This document shows positions 42,812 through 51,326 of a stretch of DNA of 64,000 nt, one piece after another (position 1 is the stretch's first letter; the number at the start of each line of letters is the position of its first letter). The DNA lies in the NCBI GenBank assembly GCA_023402395.1, contig JAEYGI010000008.1:1-64000 (forward strand), given 5' to 3'. Made by a program: the position numbers and the translations under genes. The DNA comes from Bacillota bacterium. GTDB lineage: Bacteria; Bacillota; UBA4882; UBA8346. The notes beneath the pieces are model-generated. The model was not told the origin of the DNA. It did no database searches and saw only the letters and a program-made list of their open reading frames with translations.

Positions 42812-43744
42812 ATGATAGTAGACTACGATCTGATTATTGTCGGAGCCGGACCGGCGGGGATGACGGCGGGAGTTTTCGCAGCCCGTAAAGGAGTTAAAAC
42901 GGCCATTGTCGCCAAGGACGTGGGCGGCCAGGTAAACTGGACCACCGACATTGAAAACTATATGGGTTTTCAGGAAATTGACGGCCAGGCATTGGTGGAA
43001 AAGTTCGAAGCTCAGATCAAGGAGTTGGATCTGGATCAGAAATTGACCGATGTGCAATCAATCCGGAAAGAGGGCGATCAGTTCAAAGTCGCCACTCCGC
43101 AGGGCGAGTTGACCGCCAGGGCGGTCCTGGTTTGTTCGGGGAAGCGGCCCAAGACGCTGAATGTTCCGGGAGAGACTGAGTTTCGGAACAAAGGAGTCAG
43201 CTATTGCTCCACCTGTGACGGACCAATCTTCAAAAACCTGCCGGTGGCGGTGATCGGCGGCGGCAATTCCGCAATCAAGTCCGTTCTGGATCTGGTAAAT
43301 TACGTAAGTGAGGTTCATTTAATCTCACTGAGCCAATTGACGGCCGATGCGATTTTGATCAAGCGGCTGGCCGGGCAATCCAAACTGAAGCAGTATCCCG
43401 AACATGCGGTAGTCTCAATCAAGGGGGATAAATCGGTTACCGCCGTGGAAGTGGAATCGGTCAAGACCAAAGAGCGGTTCGAAATTCCGGCGCGGGGCGT
43501 CTTTGTCGAGATTGGGCTTGATCCCAACACCGACTTTCTGGGGGATGCGGTGAAACGGAATGAGCAAGGGGAGATTGAGATTGACTGTTTGTGCCGGACC
43601 AATATTTCCGGATTGTTTGCGGCCGGGGACGCCACTTCGGTTCCGGAGAAACAGATCATCGTGGCCGCCGGCGAAGGGGCCAAAGCCGCCATCAAGGTTT
43701 GGGAGTATTTGATCCGCGGACCGGGAGAGGATATTAAGCATTAA
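42812..43744 (+). CDS. Thioredoxin reductase-like flavoprotein
   Basis: 310 residues from ATG at 42812 (GTG 42809 also possible; ribosome site weak). FAD-binding LIIVGAGPAGMTAGVFAARKG, the redox-active YCSTCDGPIF (CxxC), the second dinucleotide fold VAVIGGGNSAIKS and the FAD site GLFAAGDATSVPEKQI are the standard thioredoxin reductase set. The second GxGxx region, GGGNSAIKSVL, lacks the HRRxxxR motif for NADPH phosphate; LISLSQLTAD stands in its place. NADH or another donor such as ferredoxin or F420 is therefore possible. Partner is probably the upstream glutaredoxin. Confidence 0.85.
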   Translation: MIVDYDLIIVGAGPAGMTAGVFAARKGVKTAIVAKDVGGQVNWTTDIENYMGFQEIDGQALVEKFEAQIKELDLDQKLTDVQSIRKEGDQFKVATPQGELTARAVLVCSGKRPKTLNVPGETEFRNKGVSYCSTCDGPIFKNLPVAVIGGGNSAIKSVLDLVNYVSEVHLISLSQLTADAILIKRLAGQSKLKQYPEHAVVSIKGDKSVTAVEVESVKTKERFEIPARGVFVEIGLDPNTDFLGDAVKRNEQGEIEIDCLCRTNISGLFAAGDATSVPEKQIIVAAGEGAKAAIKVWEYLIRGPGEDIKH

Positions 43745-43769
43745 TTTCAATGGACGCGGCCTGATAGAA

Positions 43770-43798
43770 AGCAGGGAACGGTTTTCACGTTCCCTGCT
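43770..43798 (+). terminator. Hairpin after the reductase gene
   Basis: AGCAGGGAACG and CGTTCCCTGCT, 11 paired bases around a 7-base loop. No T-run follows; instead the palindromic repeat begins at once. Confidence 0.5.
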
Positions 43799-43800
43799 AT

Positions 43801-43882
43801 ATAAGTTGAATTAAATTTCTGCTATACATCATGTCCTTAATGCCGGCCATGATGGAAAATTAATGAATTTAATTCAACTTAT
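43801..43882. repeat. Complete palindromic MITE-like repeat
   Basis: An 82-base element with perfect 17-base terminal inverted repeats (ATAAGTTGAATTAAATT at 43801-43817 and its complement at 43866-43882) and inner arms CATCATG/CATGATGG. It encodes nothing. A partial copy at 1218-1278 interrupts a toxin gene. Likely a non-autonomous mobile or REP-like unit; the mobilising enzyme is not in this window. Confidence 0.75.
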
Positions 43883-43895
43883 TTCAGCTGTAATA

Positions 43896-43973
43896 GAATG
43901 AAGTAAATTCCGATTTGATACCATTTGCATTCGGCTTTAAGAATGCAAATTTAGTAAAGAAATTTACTTCATC
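43896..43973. repeat. Second nested palindrome
   Basis: ATGAAGTAAATT pairs with AATTTACTTCAT, enclosing TTTGCATTC...GAATGCAAA. It abuts the 82-base repeat and may belong to the same insertion or be a different unit. Confidence 0.55.
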
Positions 43974-44007
43974 CGATATAGGCGCAAATCGGCGGATAAC
44001 CAAACCG

Positions 44008-44039
44008 CGAAAAGGGCCGGGGGGTAGCCCCGGCCAAAA
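44008..44039 (-). terminator. Terminator of the fourth pectate lyase gene
   Basis: GGCCGGGG and CCCCGGCC arms around a 5-base loop; on the minus strand CCTTTT follows. Confidence 0.75.
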
Positions 44040-44064
44040 GTGTTAGTGTCGATGATTTGGAGAT

Positions 44065-45735
44065 TTACGGATTAATCTTTCCCGCTCCTGCGTTAGCGGT
44101 AACAATGGACTTGACGTTAGCGGTGGCATCCAGGCTATAGCTGTACGGCGGGTTGAAGGTTCCGGTAGATGAGGTCGGCATGCTTCCGGTGCAATTTACA
44201 TAGGAGTTACCGGAGAGTTGCCAGTAACCGGTCTCATCGCTATCCCAGAATCCGATCGGATTGATGGAGTTTTCGAAGACGTTATTTTCAATCCGCAGGA
44301 CCGCGCCCATCCGCACATTAATGCCTGTCGTGAGAATTCCCTCGTAATAGTTGTTATAGACGTGGCCGGTACCGAACCGGTAACTGGGCAACCGGGAGTT
44401 GCAATTCCGGATGTAGTTGTGATGGTAGGTAATCTTCCGGTCATACTCATCGCTGTCCGAGGAACCAACCAGGCTGGTCTTGTAACTGTCATAGAACAGG
44501 CAATAGGAGACCGTGATGTAGGCCGATTCGGATTTGGCGTCAAGCAGTCCGTCATAATAATCCTTGTCGTGGCTCAGATCGTTATACAAAGTGCAATGGT
44601 CGACCCAAATGTTATTGGAGGGGCCTTCGATACCGATGCAATCCTTGTCGCCGATATTGACGTGGTGGATGGTCAGATTGCGAATGATAATATTGCTGGA
44701 CCGCCAGATCTTGATGCCAATGCCATTCAACTGGCCGCTGGAGCCGCTGCCGAGAATGGAAATGTTGGATACGTCTTTGACATCAATCTTGCTCAGCCCG
44801 CTGGAGTTGGACGGGGTAATGGTGCCGGCCACATAGATGATGCGCGGGCCGCCGAGTTTGATCGCATTTTGCAGTTCGGTCCCGGTATAAACGGTTACGG
44901 TCGGGCCGCCGGCTCCACCGGTAGTGCCGCCGTTAAGGGTGGCGAAGCCAACTAAACCGTTAGTGCTCCCTCCGCCGCTAGGAGTGGGGGTTGGCGTGGC
45001 AGTGCCTGGCGTCGGTGTCGGTGTTACGGCTGGCGTCGGAGTAGGCGTCGCGCTGCTCGGAGTCGGAGTGCTAGTGCCGGGTGTAGGTGTCGGAGTCGCA
45101 GCGCTGGGAGTCGGAGTCGGAGTGCTGGTGTCGCCGCCCAGATCATCGACGATCACATCATCGTATTTCGCGGTCACTTTATAAGGGACCAGGCCAACCG
45201 CGCCCGAAGTCAGGCTGGAATCGGTGGCGGACAGTTGCAGCGCGCCGTTGACGTACATGCTGATGCTGCTGCCGTTCATGACCAGTCTCACGGTGTACCA
45301 GGTGCCGGTGGCCACGGCATAGCTCTTGGAAGCGATGGTGGTGCTGCTGCCGCTGACCTTTTTCCGGATTTCGATGGTGTTGCTCATCAGGCTGGCCGCG
45401 TAGAAGTTATTGCCGTCCTTATAACGGCCGCAGACATAGGCCCGGTTGGAGCCGTTGAAGTTATCCACTTTCACTCTGGCTTCGACCGCGTAGTTGGTCC
45501 AGGTGGAACCGGCCGAAGTACGGCCTTCATCGGTGCCGGATTTGTAATAAACATAGCTCCCGCTGTCCGATACCACCGACCAGGTTCCCTGAGTGGCGGT
45601 CCACCCGGTGGCGTTACCATCATTAAAATTGTCGCTAAAGATCGTGGCGGCGTCCGCCGGCCCGCCGGCGGCCCAGAGCATGGAAACGACCAAAATCAGA
45701 ACCAAACCCCAAAAAACTCTACCTTTTTTCAACAA
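44065..45735 (-). CDS. Secreted PL1 pectate lyase, divergent catalytic type (copy 4)
   Basis: 556 residues; TTG at 45735 or the adjacent TTG at 45732, which has better spacing from AGGAGGG. Signal peptide to about residue 28, LamG-like beta-sandwich about 30-200 nearly the same as in copy 2, Thr-Pro linker, then a PL1 beta-helix of another branch: IWVDHCTLYNDLSHDKDYYD (calcium site) and CNSRLPSYRFGTGHVYNN with the catalytic Arg. The order shows that a shared N-terminal module has been joined to different lyase domains. Acts outside the cell on pectate or pectin; substrate preference may differ from copies 1-3. Confidence 0.9.
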   Translation of the reverse strand: MLKKGRVFWGLVLILVVSMLWAAGGPADAATIFSDNFNDGNATGWTATQGTWSVVSDSGSYVYYKSGTDEGRTSAGSTWTNYAVEARVKVDNFNGSNRAYVCGRYKDGNNFYAASLMSNTIEIRKKVSGSSTTIASKSYAVATGTWYTVRLVMNGSSISMYVNGALQLSATDSSLTSGAVGLVPYKVTAKYDDVIVDDLGGDTSTPTPTPSAATPTPTPGTSTPTPSSATPTPTPAVTPTPTPGTATPTPTPSGGGSTNGLVGFATLNGGTTGGAGGPTVTVYTGTELQNAIKLGGPRIIYVAGTITPSNSSGLSKIDVKDVSNISILGSGSSGQLNGIGIKIWRSSNIIIRNLTIHHVNIGDKDCIGIEGPSNNIWVDHCTLYNDLSHDKDYYDGLLDAKSESAYITVSYCLFYDSYKTSLVGSSDSDEYDRKITYHHNYIRNCNSRLPSYRFGTGHVYNNYYEGILTTGINVRMGAVLRIENNVFENSINPIGFWDSDETGYWQLSGNSYVNCTGSMPTSSTGTFNPPYSYSLDATANVKSIVTANAGAGKINP

Positions 45736-46168
45736 AATCCCTCCTTTAATGATTTACAATCATTGAAAAACCGGTTGCCGCGGCAAATCAGCGGCCTAAT
45801 CACCCCCTTTGGGCGTCAATATCTTCACGTATCCGGGCCTGCCGGATCGTCCCGGCGGGCCTGCGGTTGACGTATATTGTAAATATGCTTAAAATATTGT
45901 AAATTAATTATAATCGAATTACTCCCAAAAAACTGTAACGGATCTTGCTCTCTTGCAATTAATTTGATACTTTTTTGCAGAACGGTTTTGGAAAAAACTC
46001 AGGTTTTGGCTGGAACAGCCGATATTTCAAATAAGACAACCGCTCCGGAAAGCCTGCTGTTTTGGAAAAATTTTTCAAGAGGTTGGTTCGGGGGGACGGG
46101 CGTTTGCCGGTTCAAAACCGGTAGCCTTCGCAAGGTTTACCACAACGCTTTCAAGGAGGGACTCGACA
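45736..46168. other. Intergenic region, divergent
   Basis: About 430 bases. The left part is the leader of the pectate lyase, with a GC-rich stretch able to form hairpins (about 45820-45875). The right part before hemerythrin contains GCCGG-TTCAAAA-CCGGTAGC (46108-46127). I could not assign either to a known riboswitch class. Confidence 0.3.
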
Positions 46169-46573
46169 ATGCTGATTGAATGGACGCCAAAATTGGCGGT
46201 GGGGTTGGACGTTATCGATGACCAACACAAGGAGTTGTACCGGAGAATCAATCAACTGCTGGAAGCCTGCAGCCAGGGGAAGGGCCGCGAGGTGGTGGGT
46301 GAGACCTTGAAGTTTCTTGAGGATTATGTGGTGACCCACTTCGGGAACGAAGAAAATTATATGACCCGGCTTGCCTACCCTGAATACAGTCAGCATAAGG
46401 CGCAGCATACTCACTTCATCAACAACCTGAAGGAGCTGAAAACCTCGTTCGAACAGAACGGGCCCGGCCTGCCGACGATCGTGGCCACCAATCATCTGGT
46501 GGTCGAATGGCTTAATGTCCATATCCGGAACGTCGATACCAAGCTGGCGGCGTTTCTAAAGGATAAGCTGTAA
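46169..46573 (+). CDS. Bacteriohemerythrin
   Basis: 134 residues, AAGGAGGG upstream. The diiron ligands of the hemerythrin four-helix bundle are visible in order: DDQHKELYRRIN (His), VVTHFGNEENYM (His and Glu), YSQHKAQHTHFI (two His), and WLNVHIRNVDTKL (His and Asp). It binds oxygen reversibly and serves anaerobes as oxygen store, carrier or sensor. It stands alone without a chemotaxis domain. Normal length. Confidence 0.92.
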   Translation: MLIEWTPKLAVGLDVIDDQHKELYRRINQLLEACSQGKGREVVGETLKFLEDYVVTHFGNEENYMTRLAYPEYSQHKAQHTHFINNLKELKTSFEQNGPGLPTIVATNHLVVEWLNVHIRNVDTKLAAFLKDKL

Positions 46574-46869
46574 GCCGGCGTTGACCCGCCCGCGATGAAG
46601 GCGGCCCAAGCTGCCGATGGATTTGGACCGGAAGTCTTGGGGTTTTTAGTTTAAAAGCCGGGTTAAAGTCCTATGTAAGAGGTTGGGAACCTTTTCATCA
46701 GAATTTCAGGATTTCACTCCAAAGTGCGAGGATTGCGGAATTAGAGGGATTGGCCGGCCGGGAGCCGCGATGGAAATACCCTTTAAGTGATTCCCATTTT
46801 CGCCGATAATCTCTGCGAGGGTCTTATTCATTCCGACGGCCCGGGTAGGGGTGCGTCAAGGGGGATCGG
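46574..46869. other. Intergenic region
   Basis: About 295 bases between hemerythrin and the lipoprotein. No coding signal, terminator or promoter that I can defend. Confidence 0.3.
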
Positions 46870-47307
46870 ATGATGAAAATTAAGCTGTTGATTATTTTTG
46901 CCGCTGTACTGCTGCTGCTGTCCGGTTGCGACCGGTTGGCCGGCCTTTATCCGGTGGAGGGACCGCTCGCCCAGTCCGGCCAAGACGGGAAGATCGCCGT
47001 GACCTTCAGTTCCATCGGGTTCGGCAGCCAAGGGAAGATTGAGGCCACGCTGGCGGATGGCGAGATCTGCGGGGGTGAATATACCATTTTGCCGGCCGGA
47101 CGCACTGCGGAGATTTTTTCGTTTTCCTTGTATGCCAAGTATTTTGGCAGCGGCCTCGCCCCGCAAGAGGCCCGGTACGGCCAGGCGTTGTTCACCGGCG
47201 ATAAGGGGACGGTGTTCAAAGCCGAGTTTTATCTGGTCCGGGGGGTCAAACAAGGGTATGGCCTGGCCCGGGACAATAAAGGCAATCTCTATAAGCTGAT
47301 CTGGTGA
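46870..47307 (+). CDS. Small lipoprotein of unknown function
   Basis: 145 residues; ATG at 46870 or 46873 behind AAGGGGG. LLIIFAAVLLLLSGC is a lipoprotein signal with the lipobox Cys near residue 20. The mature part is a strand-rich domain (KIAVTFSSIGFGSQGKIEAT, GQALFTGDKGTVFKAEFYLV) with a Cys in DGEICGGEY. I do not recognise the family; anchoring in a membrane outside the cytoplasm is the only supportable statement. DnaA-box-like array B begins about 100 bases downstream. Confidence 0.7.
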   Translation: MMKIKLLIIFAAVLLLLSGCDRLAGLYPVEGPLAQSGQDGKIAVTFSSIGFGSQGKIEATLADGEICGGEYTILPAGRTAEIFSFSLYAKYFGSGLAPQEARYGQALFTGDKGTVFKAEFYLVRGVKQGYGLARDNKGNLYKLIW

Positions 47308-47408
47308 AGCCATCGGGCAGGCCCGGACGAAGGTGAGAGCCCGCCGGATGGCGGTAAGATAGTTAAAACTGAATATGCCCGGACGAATTAGCCGGGGGAA
47401 TCGTTCCC

Positions 47409-47648
47409 AATCCACATTCAGCAACTGAATGTGGATATTTTGTTGTTAAATCATTTCATGGAGTAAAAGAATGTGGATATTCAGTAACTAAATGTGGATA
47501 TTCTGTGAATAAATGAACTGGGGGAACTCCTCCCAATCCACATTCAGTAACAGAATGTGGATATTTAGCAACTGATTGTGGATATTCTGTTACTAAATGT
47601 GGATATTCACTAACTGAATCATTTCATGCGGTAAAAGAATGTGGATAA
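47409..47648 (-). repeat. 21-bp-register array of DnaA-box-like motifs (array B)
   Basis: TGTGGATAT occurs at 47430, 47472, 47493, 47556, 47577 and 47598 and TGTGGATAA (perfect DnaA box on the minus strand) at 47640, all at multiples of 21 bases. Inverted AATCCACA copies are at 47409 and 47535, and TGTGAATAA at 47505. It is the reverse-complement relative of array A, sharing also the AACTGAATCATTTCAT and GTAAAAGAATGTGGATA blocks. Non-coding, between the lipoprotein and M32 peptidase genes. Confidence 0.8.
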
Positions 47649-47715
47649 CTGGTTTCGGATTCAAGCAATTAACTGAATGACATGGGTTTGGGATGAGGAA
47701 ATCGGCCCAATTGGG

Positions 47716-49221
47716 TTATAATCCATACAACGGGCGGTACTTCAGCTTCAAATAATGGGTATAATCGTCGATTTGCAAGGGTTTCCCGGTGATCCGGAGG
47801 ATCAGTTCCGCGGCGGGGAATTTCCGGCCGTATTGATAGAGCTGTTCCCGGAGCCAACCGCGCAACGCTCCGAATTCGCCGCGTTCGATCGCGGCCGGGA
47901 TCTGCGGCAGGGCTTGCAGCGCGGCGTTGAAGATCTGGGCGCTCAAAATATTGCCCAGGGTGTAGCTCTGAAAATAACCGCCGACCGTCCCGCTGAACCA
48001 GTGCATATCCTGGAGAACGCCCAGGGCGTCGTTGGGCGGGACCACGCCGAGGTCCGAGCGGTACCTTTCGTTCCAGGCCTCCGGCAGCTCGCGTACGGCC
48101 AGGCTGCCTTCGAGCAGCGCCGTTTCCAGGTCGAAACGGATCATCACGTGGAGATTGTAGGTAAGCTCGTCGGCGTCGGTACGGATCAGTGAAGGCTGCA
48201 CTTTATTTACGGCGCGATAAAACTGATCCAGCGGGACGTTCCGGAGTTGTTCCGGAAAAACCGCCTGGAGCCTCGGGTAGAAATAGCTCCAAAAGCTTAG
48301 GCTGCGTCCGACCAGGTTCTCCCAGAGGCGGGACTGGCTCTCATGAACCGACATCGATGTCCCTCCCGCCAGCGGAGTCGCTTCATAGTCCGGATTGATG
48401 CCTTGCTCATAGAGCGCATGGCCGGCTTCATGAATGACGCTGAACAAGCAATCCCCCAGATAATTGGGGTTGACCCGGGTGGTGATGCGCACGTCGTTGA
48501 CGGAAAAATTGGTGGTGAAGGGATGGGGGCTCTGATCGAGCCGGCCCCGGGTGAAATCATAGCCGAGCCGCTCGGCCACTTCCCGGCCGAATTGAAGCTG
48601 CCGGGGTTCGGGAAAATGCTGGCGCAGGACGGAGTCGTCCGCGGCCGGCCGGCTGGTGACGGCCCGGACCAGCGGGGTCAGTTCCTGGCGCAGGGCGGCG
48701 AACAACGGCCGGACCGTGGCCACGGTCCGGCCCTCATCGAGCCGGTCGATCAGCGGATCGGCGATGTGCCGGTACCCCGGGAAAAAGTTCGCCATTTGCC
48801 TGCTAAGCTCCAGGGATTTCTGGAGGAAGGGCTCCACCAGTTGAAAGTTGCGCTCGGCCCGGGCCTTGGCCCAGGCTTCATAGGTTTTGGCCGTATGCTC
48901 GGCGAATTCGGCCGAAAAGCGCGGCGGGATTTTTACCGCCTGCGCGTAATCGCGGGTGGCGACGGCAATCAGGCGGGCTTCGTCGGAATCAGCCGGCCAG
49001 CGGCCGCCCTCGTTTTGCAGGCCATCGAGGAGCGCTCCCAGCTCGGGGCTGACCGACTTTTCATGGGACAGCTGTTCCAAAACGGCCAGTTGCTGGCCGC
49101 GCGCCGCCGCGCCGCCCGGAGGCATCAGGGCCATCTGATCCCAGCCGAGCAGCGCCGCGGCGTTTTGAATCCGGCAGATCTCGGCGAGTTTGGTTTTCAG
49201 GGCTTGAAGTTTATCGTTCAT
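47716..49221 (-). CDS. M32 carboxypeptidase (Taq family)
   Basis: 501 residues from ATG at 49221. The zinc motif is IHEAGHALYEQG with His264, Glu265 and His268, and the third ligand Glu lies in MSVHESQSRLWEN about 26 residues on. The start AALLGWDQMALMPPGGAAARG is the family's DQ-type signature, and LTYNLHVMIRFDLE is the conserved substrate-site region. It removes C-terminal residues in the cytoplasm with broad specificity. Length is standard. It is transcribed alone on the minus strand. Confidence 0.92.
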   Translation of the reverse strand: MNDKLQALKTKLAEICRIQNAAALLGWDQMALMPPGGAAARGQQLAVLEQLSHEKSVSPELGALLDGLQNEGGRWPADSDEARLIAVATRDYAQAVKIPPRFSAEFAEHTAKTYEAWAKARAERNFQLVEPFLQKSLELSRQMANFFPGYRHIADPLIDRLDEGRTVATVRPLFAALRQELTPLVRAVTSRPAADDSVLRQHFPEPRQLQFGREVAERLGYDFTRGRLDQSPHPFTTNFSVNDVRITTRVNPNYLGDCLFSVIHEAGHALYEQGINPDYEATPLAGGTSMSVHESQSRLWENLVGRSLSFWSYFYPRLQAVFPEQLRNVPLDQFYRAVNKVQPSLIRTDADELTYNLHVMIRFDLETALLEGSLAVRELPEAWNERYRSDLGVVPPNDALGVLQDMHWFSGTVGGYFQSYTLGNILSAQIFNAALQALPQIPAAIERGEFGALRGWLREQLYQYGRKFPAAELILRITGKPLQIDDYTHYLKLKYRPLYGL

Positions 49222-49509
49222 GGCTTGCGTTTCCCCCCGCATAGGCTGGCTACTTGATTTTGGCCGGCTTTATTTATAGTATATCATCAATTGCCTTGAT
49301 CTTTCCAGAAACCTTGCGAACCCCCCGGGACCGGCTTCGCGGTTATCCCCGCGCCCGGCCGGGTTTAACCCGAAGTGTGCAACCGCTCCGCTCAATCCAT
49401 TTTAGCCCCTTCGCGGCGCCGTTTCAATGAAATTGTGGCATCAAATCTCAAATATTAGTTGCGCCGGCCCCGTTCTTCGTGCAAAAGGCACATTTTCATG
49501 GCGGTTAGG
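49222..49509. other. Intergenic region, divergent
   Basis: About 290 bases before the LysM gene promoter. GC-rich imperfect repeats occur near 49320-49370; no gene seen. Confidence 0.3.
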
Positions 49510-49537
49510 ACGGATGCACTACTGACAACATACTATA
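49510..49537 (+). promoter_or_regulatory. Possible mother-cell sigma (K/E-like) promoter
   Basis: CATACTATA at 49529-49537 fits the CATAnnnTA -10 of sigma-K, with the AC of a -35 at 49510-49511, 17 bases upstream. An alternative sigma-A reading is CTGACA (49522) with TATAAT (49547-49552), but its spacer is 19 bases. It precedes a spore-coat-like LysM gene. Confidence 0.4.
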
Positions 49538-49602
49538 TTCCATCAGTATAATCCGTAAGCATACCGTTCATTTATTAATGCAAAAGGGCGAGGTGTTATC
49601 AA

Positions 49603-50187
49603 ATGTATCCTCAATGTCCGGCCGGGACGTTTTGCCATGTCATTCAACCCGGAGAACCCCTTCAGACGGTGGCGGATCGTTATCAGGTTTCCCTGGAAGC
49701 CCTTTACGAGGCCAATCCGGAGTTAAACCCCAATTTGTATTACGAAGGCCAAGTAATTTATATTCCTGTGGCTGAACAAGATTATGATTTTGACGACGAT
49801 GATTTCGACTGGGACGACTGGGACGATTGGGATGGCGACTATGATGATAGTTACGACTCGATTCAAGAGCAGCGCCGGCCCCCGGGACCGCCGCGACGTC
49901 CGGGGCGACGTCCGCCGGGACCGCCGCGTGGCGCTTACCAAAGACCACCCTCCGGTCCCCCGCCGCGCTATATCCCTGCCGAGCCGCGGGGTCTATACCG
50001 GGTTGATCCCGGCGCCATCCGGAGATGCTTGTTCCGCTTCACCTATATTTGGCTGAGAAACGGCCAGTCGTTCTGGGCTTATCTCACCTTTGTGGGAGGG
50101 AATTCCGTGGCCGGCTGGCGTTTCATCCGGGGACGCTGGGTTTATTTTGGAGTGAGCCTGTGGGAGATCCGGTCATTTCAATGTTAG
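49603..50187 (+). CDS. LysM-domain protein, spore-coat-like
   Basis: 194 residues, GAGGTG upstream. It begins MYPQCPAGTFCHVIQPGEPL and continues through YQVSLEALYEANPELNPNLY and EGQVIYIPV, a LysM domain with the Cys-containing lead-in seen in spore-associated LysM proteins of Bacillota. Then come an Asp/Trp-rich stretch (DDDDFDWDDWDDWDGDYDD), a Pro/Arg-rich stretch, and a C-terminal domain with aromatic strands ending WEIRSFQC. No signal peptide, fitting a protein placed on the forespore surface from the mother cell. LysM binds peptidoglycan N-acetylglucosamine. The spore role is inference. Confidence 0.65.
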   Translation: MYPQCPAGTFCHVIQPGEPLQTVADRYQVSLEALYEANPELNPNLYYEGQVIYIPVAEQDYDFDDDDFDWDDWDDWDGDYDDSYDSIQEQRRPPGPPRRPGRRPPGPPRGAYQRPPSGPPPRYIPAEPRGLYRVDPGAIRRCLFRFTYIWLRNGQSFWAYLTFVGGNSVAGWRFIRGRWVYFGVSLWEIRSFQC

Positions 50188-50335
50188 GGAGTCTGTGCCT
50201 GTGCGGGTAATCGCGCCACCCAAAACATCTGGCAGATAGTGGCTTATCGATACACATTAGCTTGTGCTTTAATATCCTGAAGAATGAATTACGCGCACTA
50301 GCTCCTAATCGGGCGATGGAGCGCCACCGGAAAAA

Positions 50336-50365
50336 GACGGGAGTTGATCATCTCCCGCTTTTTTT
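50336..50365 (+). terminator. Terminator after the LysM gene
   Basis: CGGGAG and CTCCCG arms, loop TTGATCAT, followed by seven T residues. Confidence 0.8.
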
Positions 50366-50406
50366 CGAATGCCGCGGGAATCTCGGGTGAAACCAGTTTA
50401 CGGCAG

Positions 50407-50430
50407 AAAAACCGCCTTTCGGCGGTTTTT
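50407..50430 (-). terminator. Bidirectional terminator of the actin-like operon
   Basis: AAAACCGCC-TTTC-GGCGGTTTT, A and T runs on both sides, just past the stop of the minus-strand operon. Confidence 0.85.
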
Positions 50431-50435
50431 GGCGT

Positions 50436-51302
50436 TTATTTCGACGATGAAGCGCCTCCGGCTCCCCATTTGAAGACCTCGCGCAGCTTGGAAAAGAGTC
50501 CTGATTGATACTCAATCTCATCCTCGGCGTGATAAAAATAGCTCAATACCAGCCGGAAATCATGAAGGGACGAGAGATTCTGGCGTGAAGGGTCCGGTTT
50601 CAGGCTGCGCCCGGACTCCGGCAATCTCCAGTTAATCTCGTTCACTAGCCGGAAAAAGCCCCGGTTCAACTCATTGACCATGGCCGCCAATTCCGGATCG
50701 CCGGCGATCCGGTCCCGAACCTCGGGACGGTCGGTGTGCAAGGTTCCGGAGAAGCGGTGATTGATGTTGAGTTTGACCATTGCCGCCGGAGGATAGTTTT
50801 TCAGCTTAGCCACTTGCTGGAGTTCTTCCTCGAACCGCGAGAGGTACTCGCTAAAGTGCGGGATGGCCGATTCCGCCAAAAATTTGTAGATGTAGGACTG
50901 GATGACCTCAATCAACTGTTCGGCGGAGTATTTCTGGCCACGGAGCCGGTCGAGGCAGAACCCTTCCAACGCGGCGGCGGTTTGGCTCCACTCCAGCGCG
51001 GCATTGATCAGCGCTTCGGTCGGCAGGTGGTCCAGTTTTGACAGATTCCGCTCCAACAGATCCAATTTGCCCAAATCCGGATTGATCTCCGCCGCTCGCT
51101 CGTACAGTTCGTAGAATAGCCGGATCCGCCGGGGGTAAGTGGCGGGAGAAGCGGTCCCCTTCAGTTGAATTAAGACGTCGCAATATCCGGACAAGGCCAG
51201 CCGGTTCCAGGCGATGGACGGCAGCGGCGGCGCGATCTGCGCTTGCCTGCGCGCATAATAGGGGAACGTAATTTTTTCCAAAAAATCGGAGGAAAGAGAC
51301 AT
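50436..51302 (-). CDS. Unknown helical protein, third gene of the actin-like operon
   Basis: 288 residues with AGGAGGCC upstream, no signal peptide or membrane segment. Sequence is Leu/Glu/Arg-rich and predicted almost wholly helical (e.g. EVIQSYIYKFLAESAI, YLSRFEEELQQVAKL). No catalytic motif seen and no family recognised. It begins 24 bases after the Sm-like gene and so is probably co-transcribed with it and the actin-like gene. A filament adaptor or nucleator is one possibility, without direct evidence. Confidence 0.65.
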   Translation of the reverse strand: MSLSSDFLEKITFPYYARRQAQIAPPLPSIAWNRLALSGYCDVLIQLKGTASPATYPRRIRLFYELYERAAEINPDLGKLDLLERNLSKLDHLPTEALINAALEWSQTAAALEGFCLDRLRGQKYSAEQLIEVIQSYIYKFLAESAIPHFSEYLSRFEEELQQVAKLKNYPPAAMVKLNINHRFSGTLHTDRPEVRDRIAGDPELAAMVNELNRGFFRLVNEINWRLPESGRSLKPDPSRQNLSSLHDFRLVLSYFYHAEDEIEYQSGLFSKLREVFKWGAGGASSSK

Positions 51303-51326
51303 TCGCGTGGCCTCCTAGCGTATTGC

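Noticed and set aside
44924..45184. Plus-strand Gly/Val repeat frames opposite the Thr-Pro linkers (also at 10575-10760)
   Set aside because: Pure antisense of the linker minisatellite.
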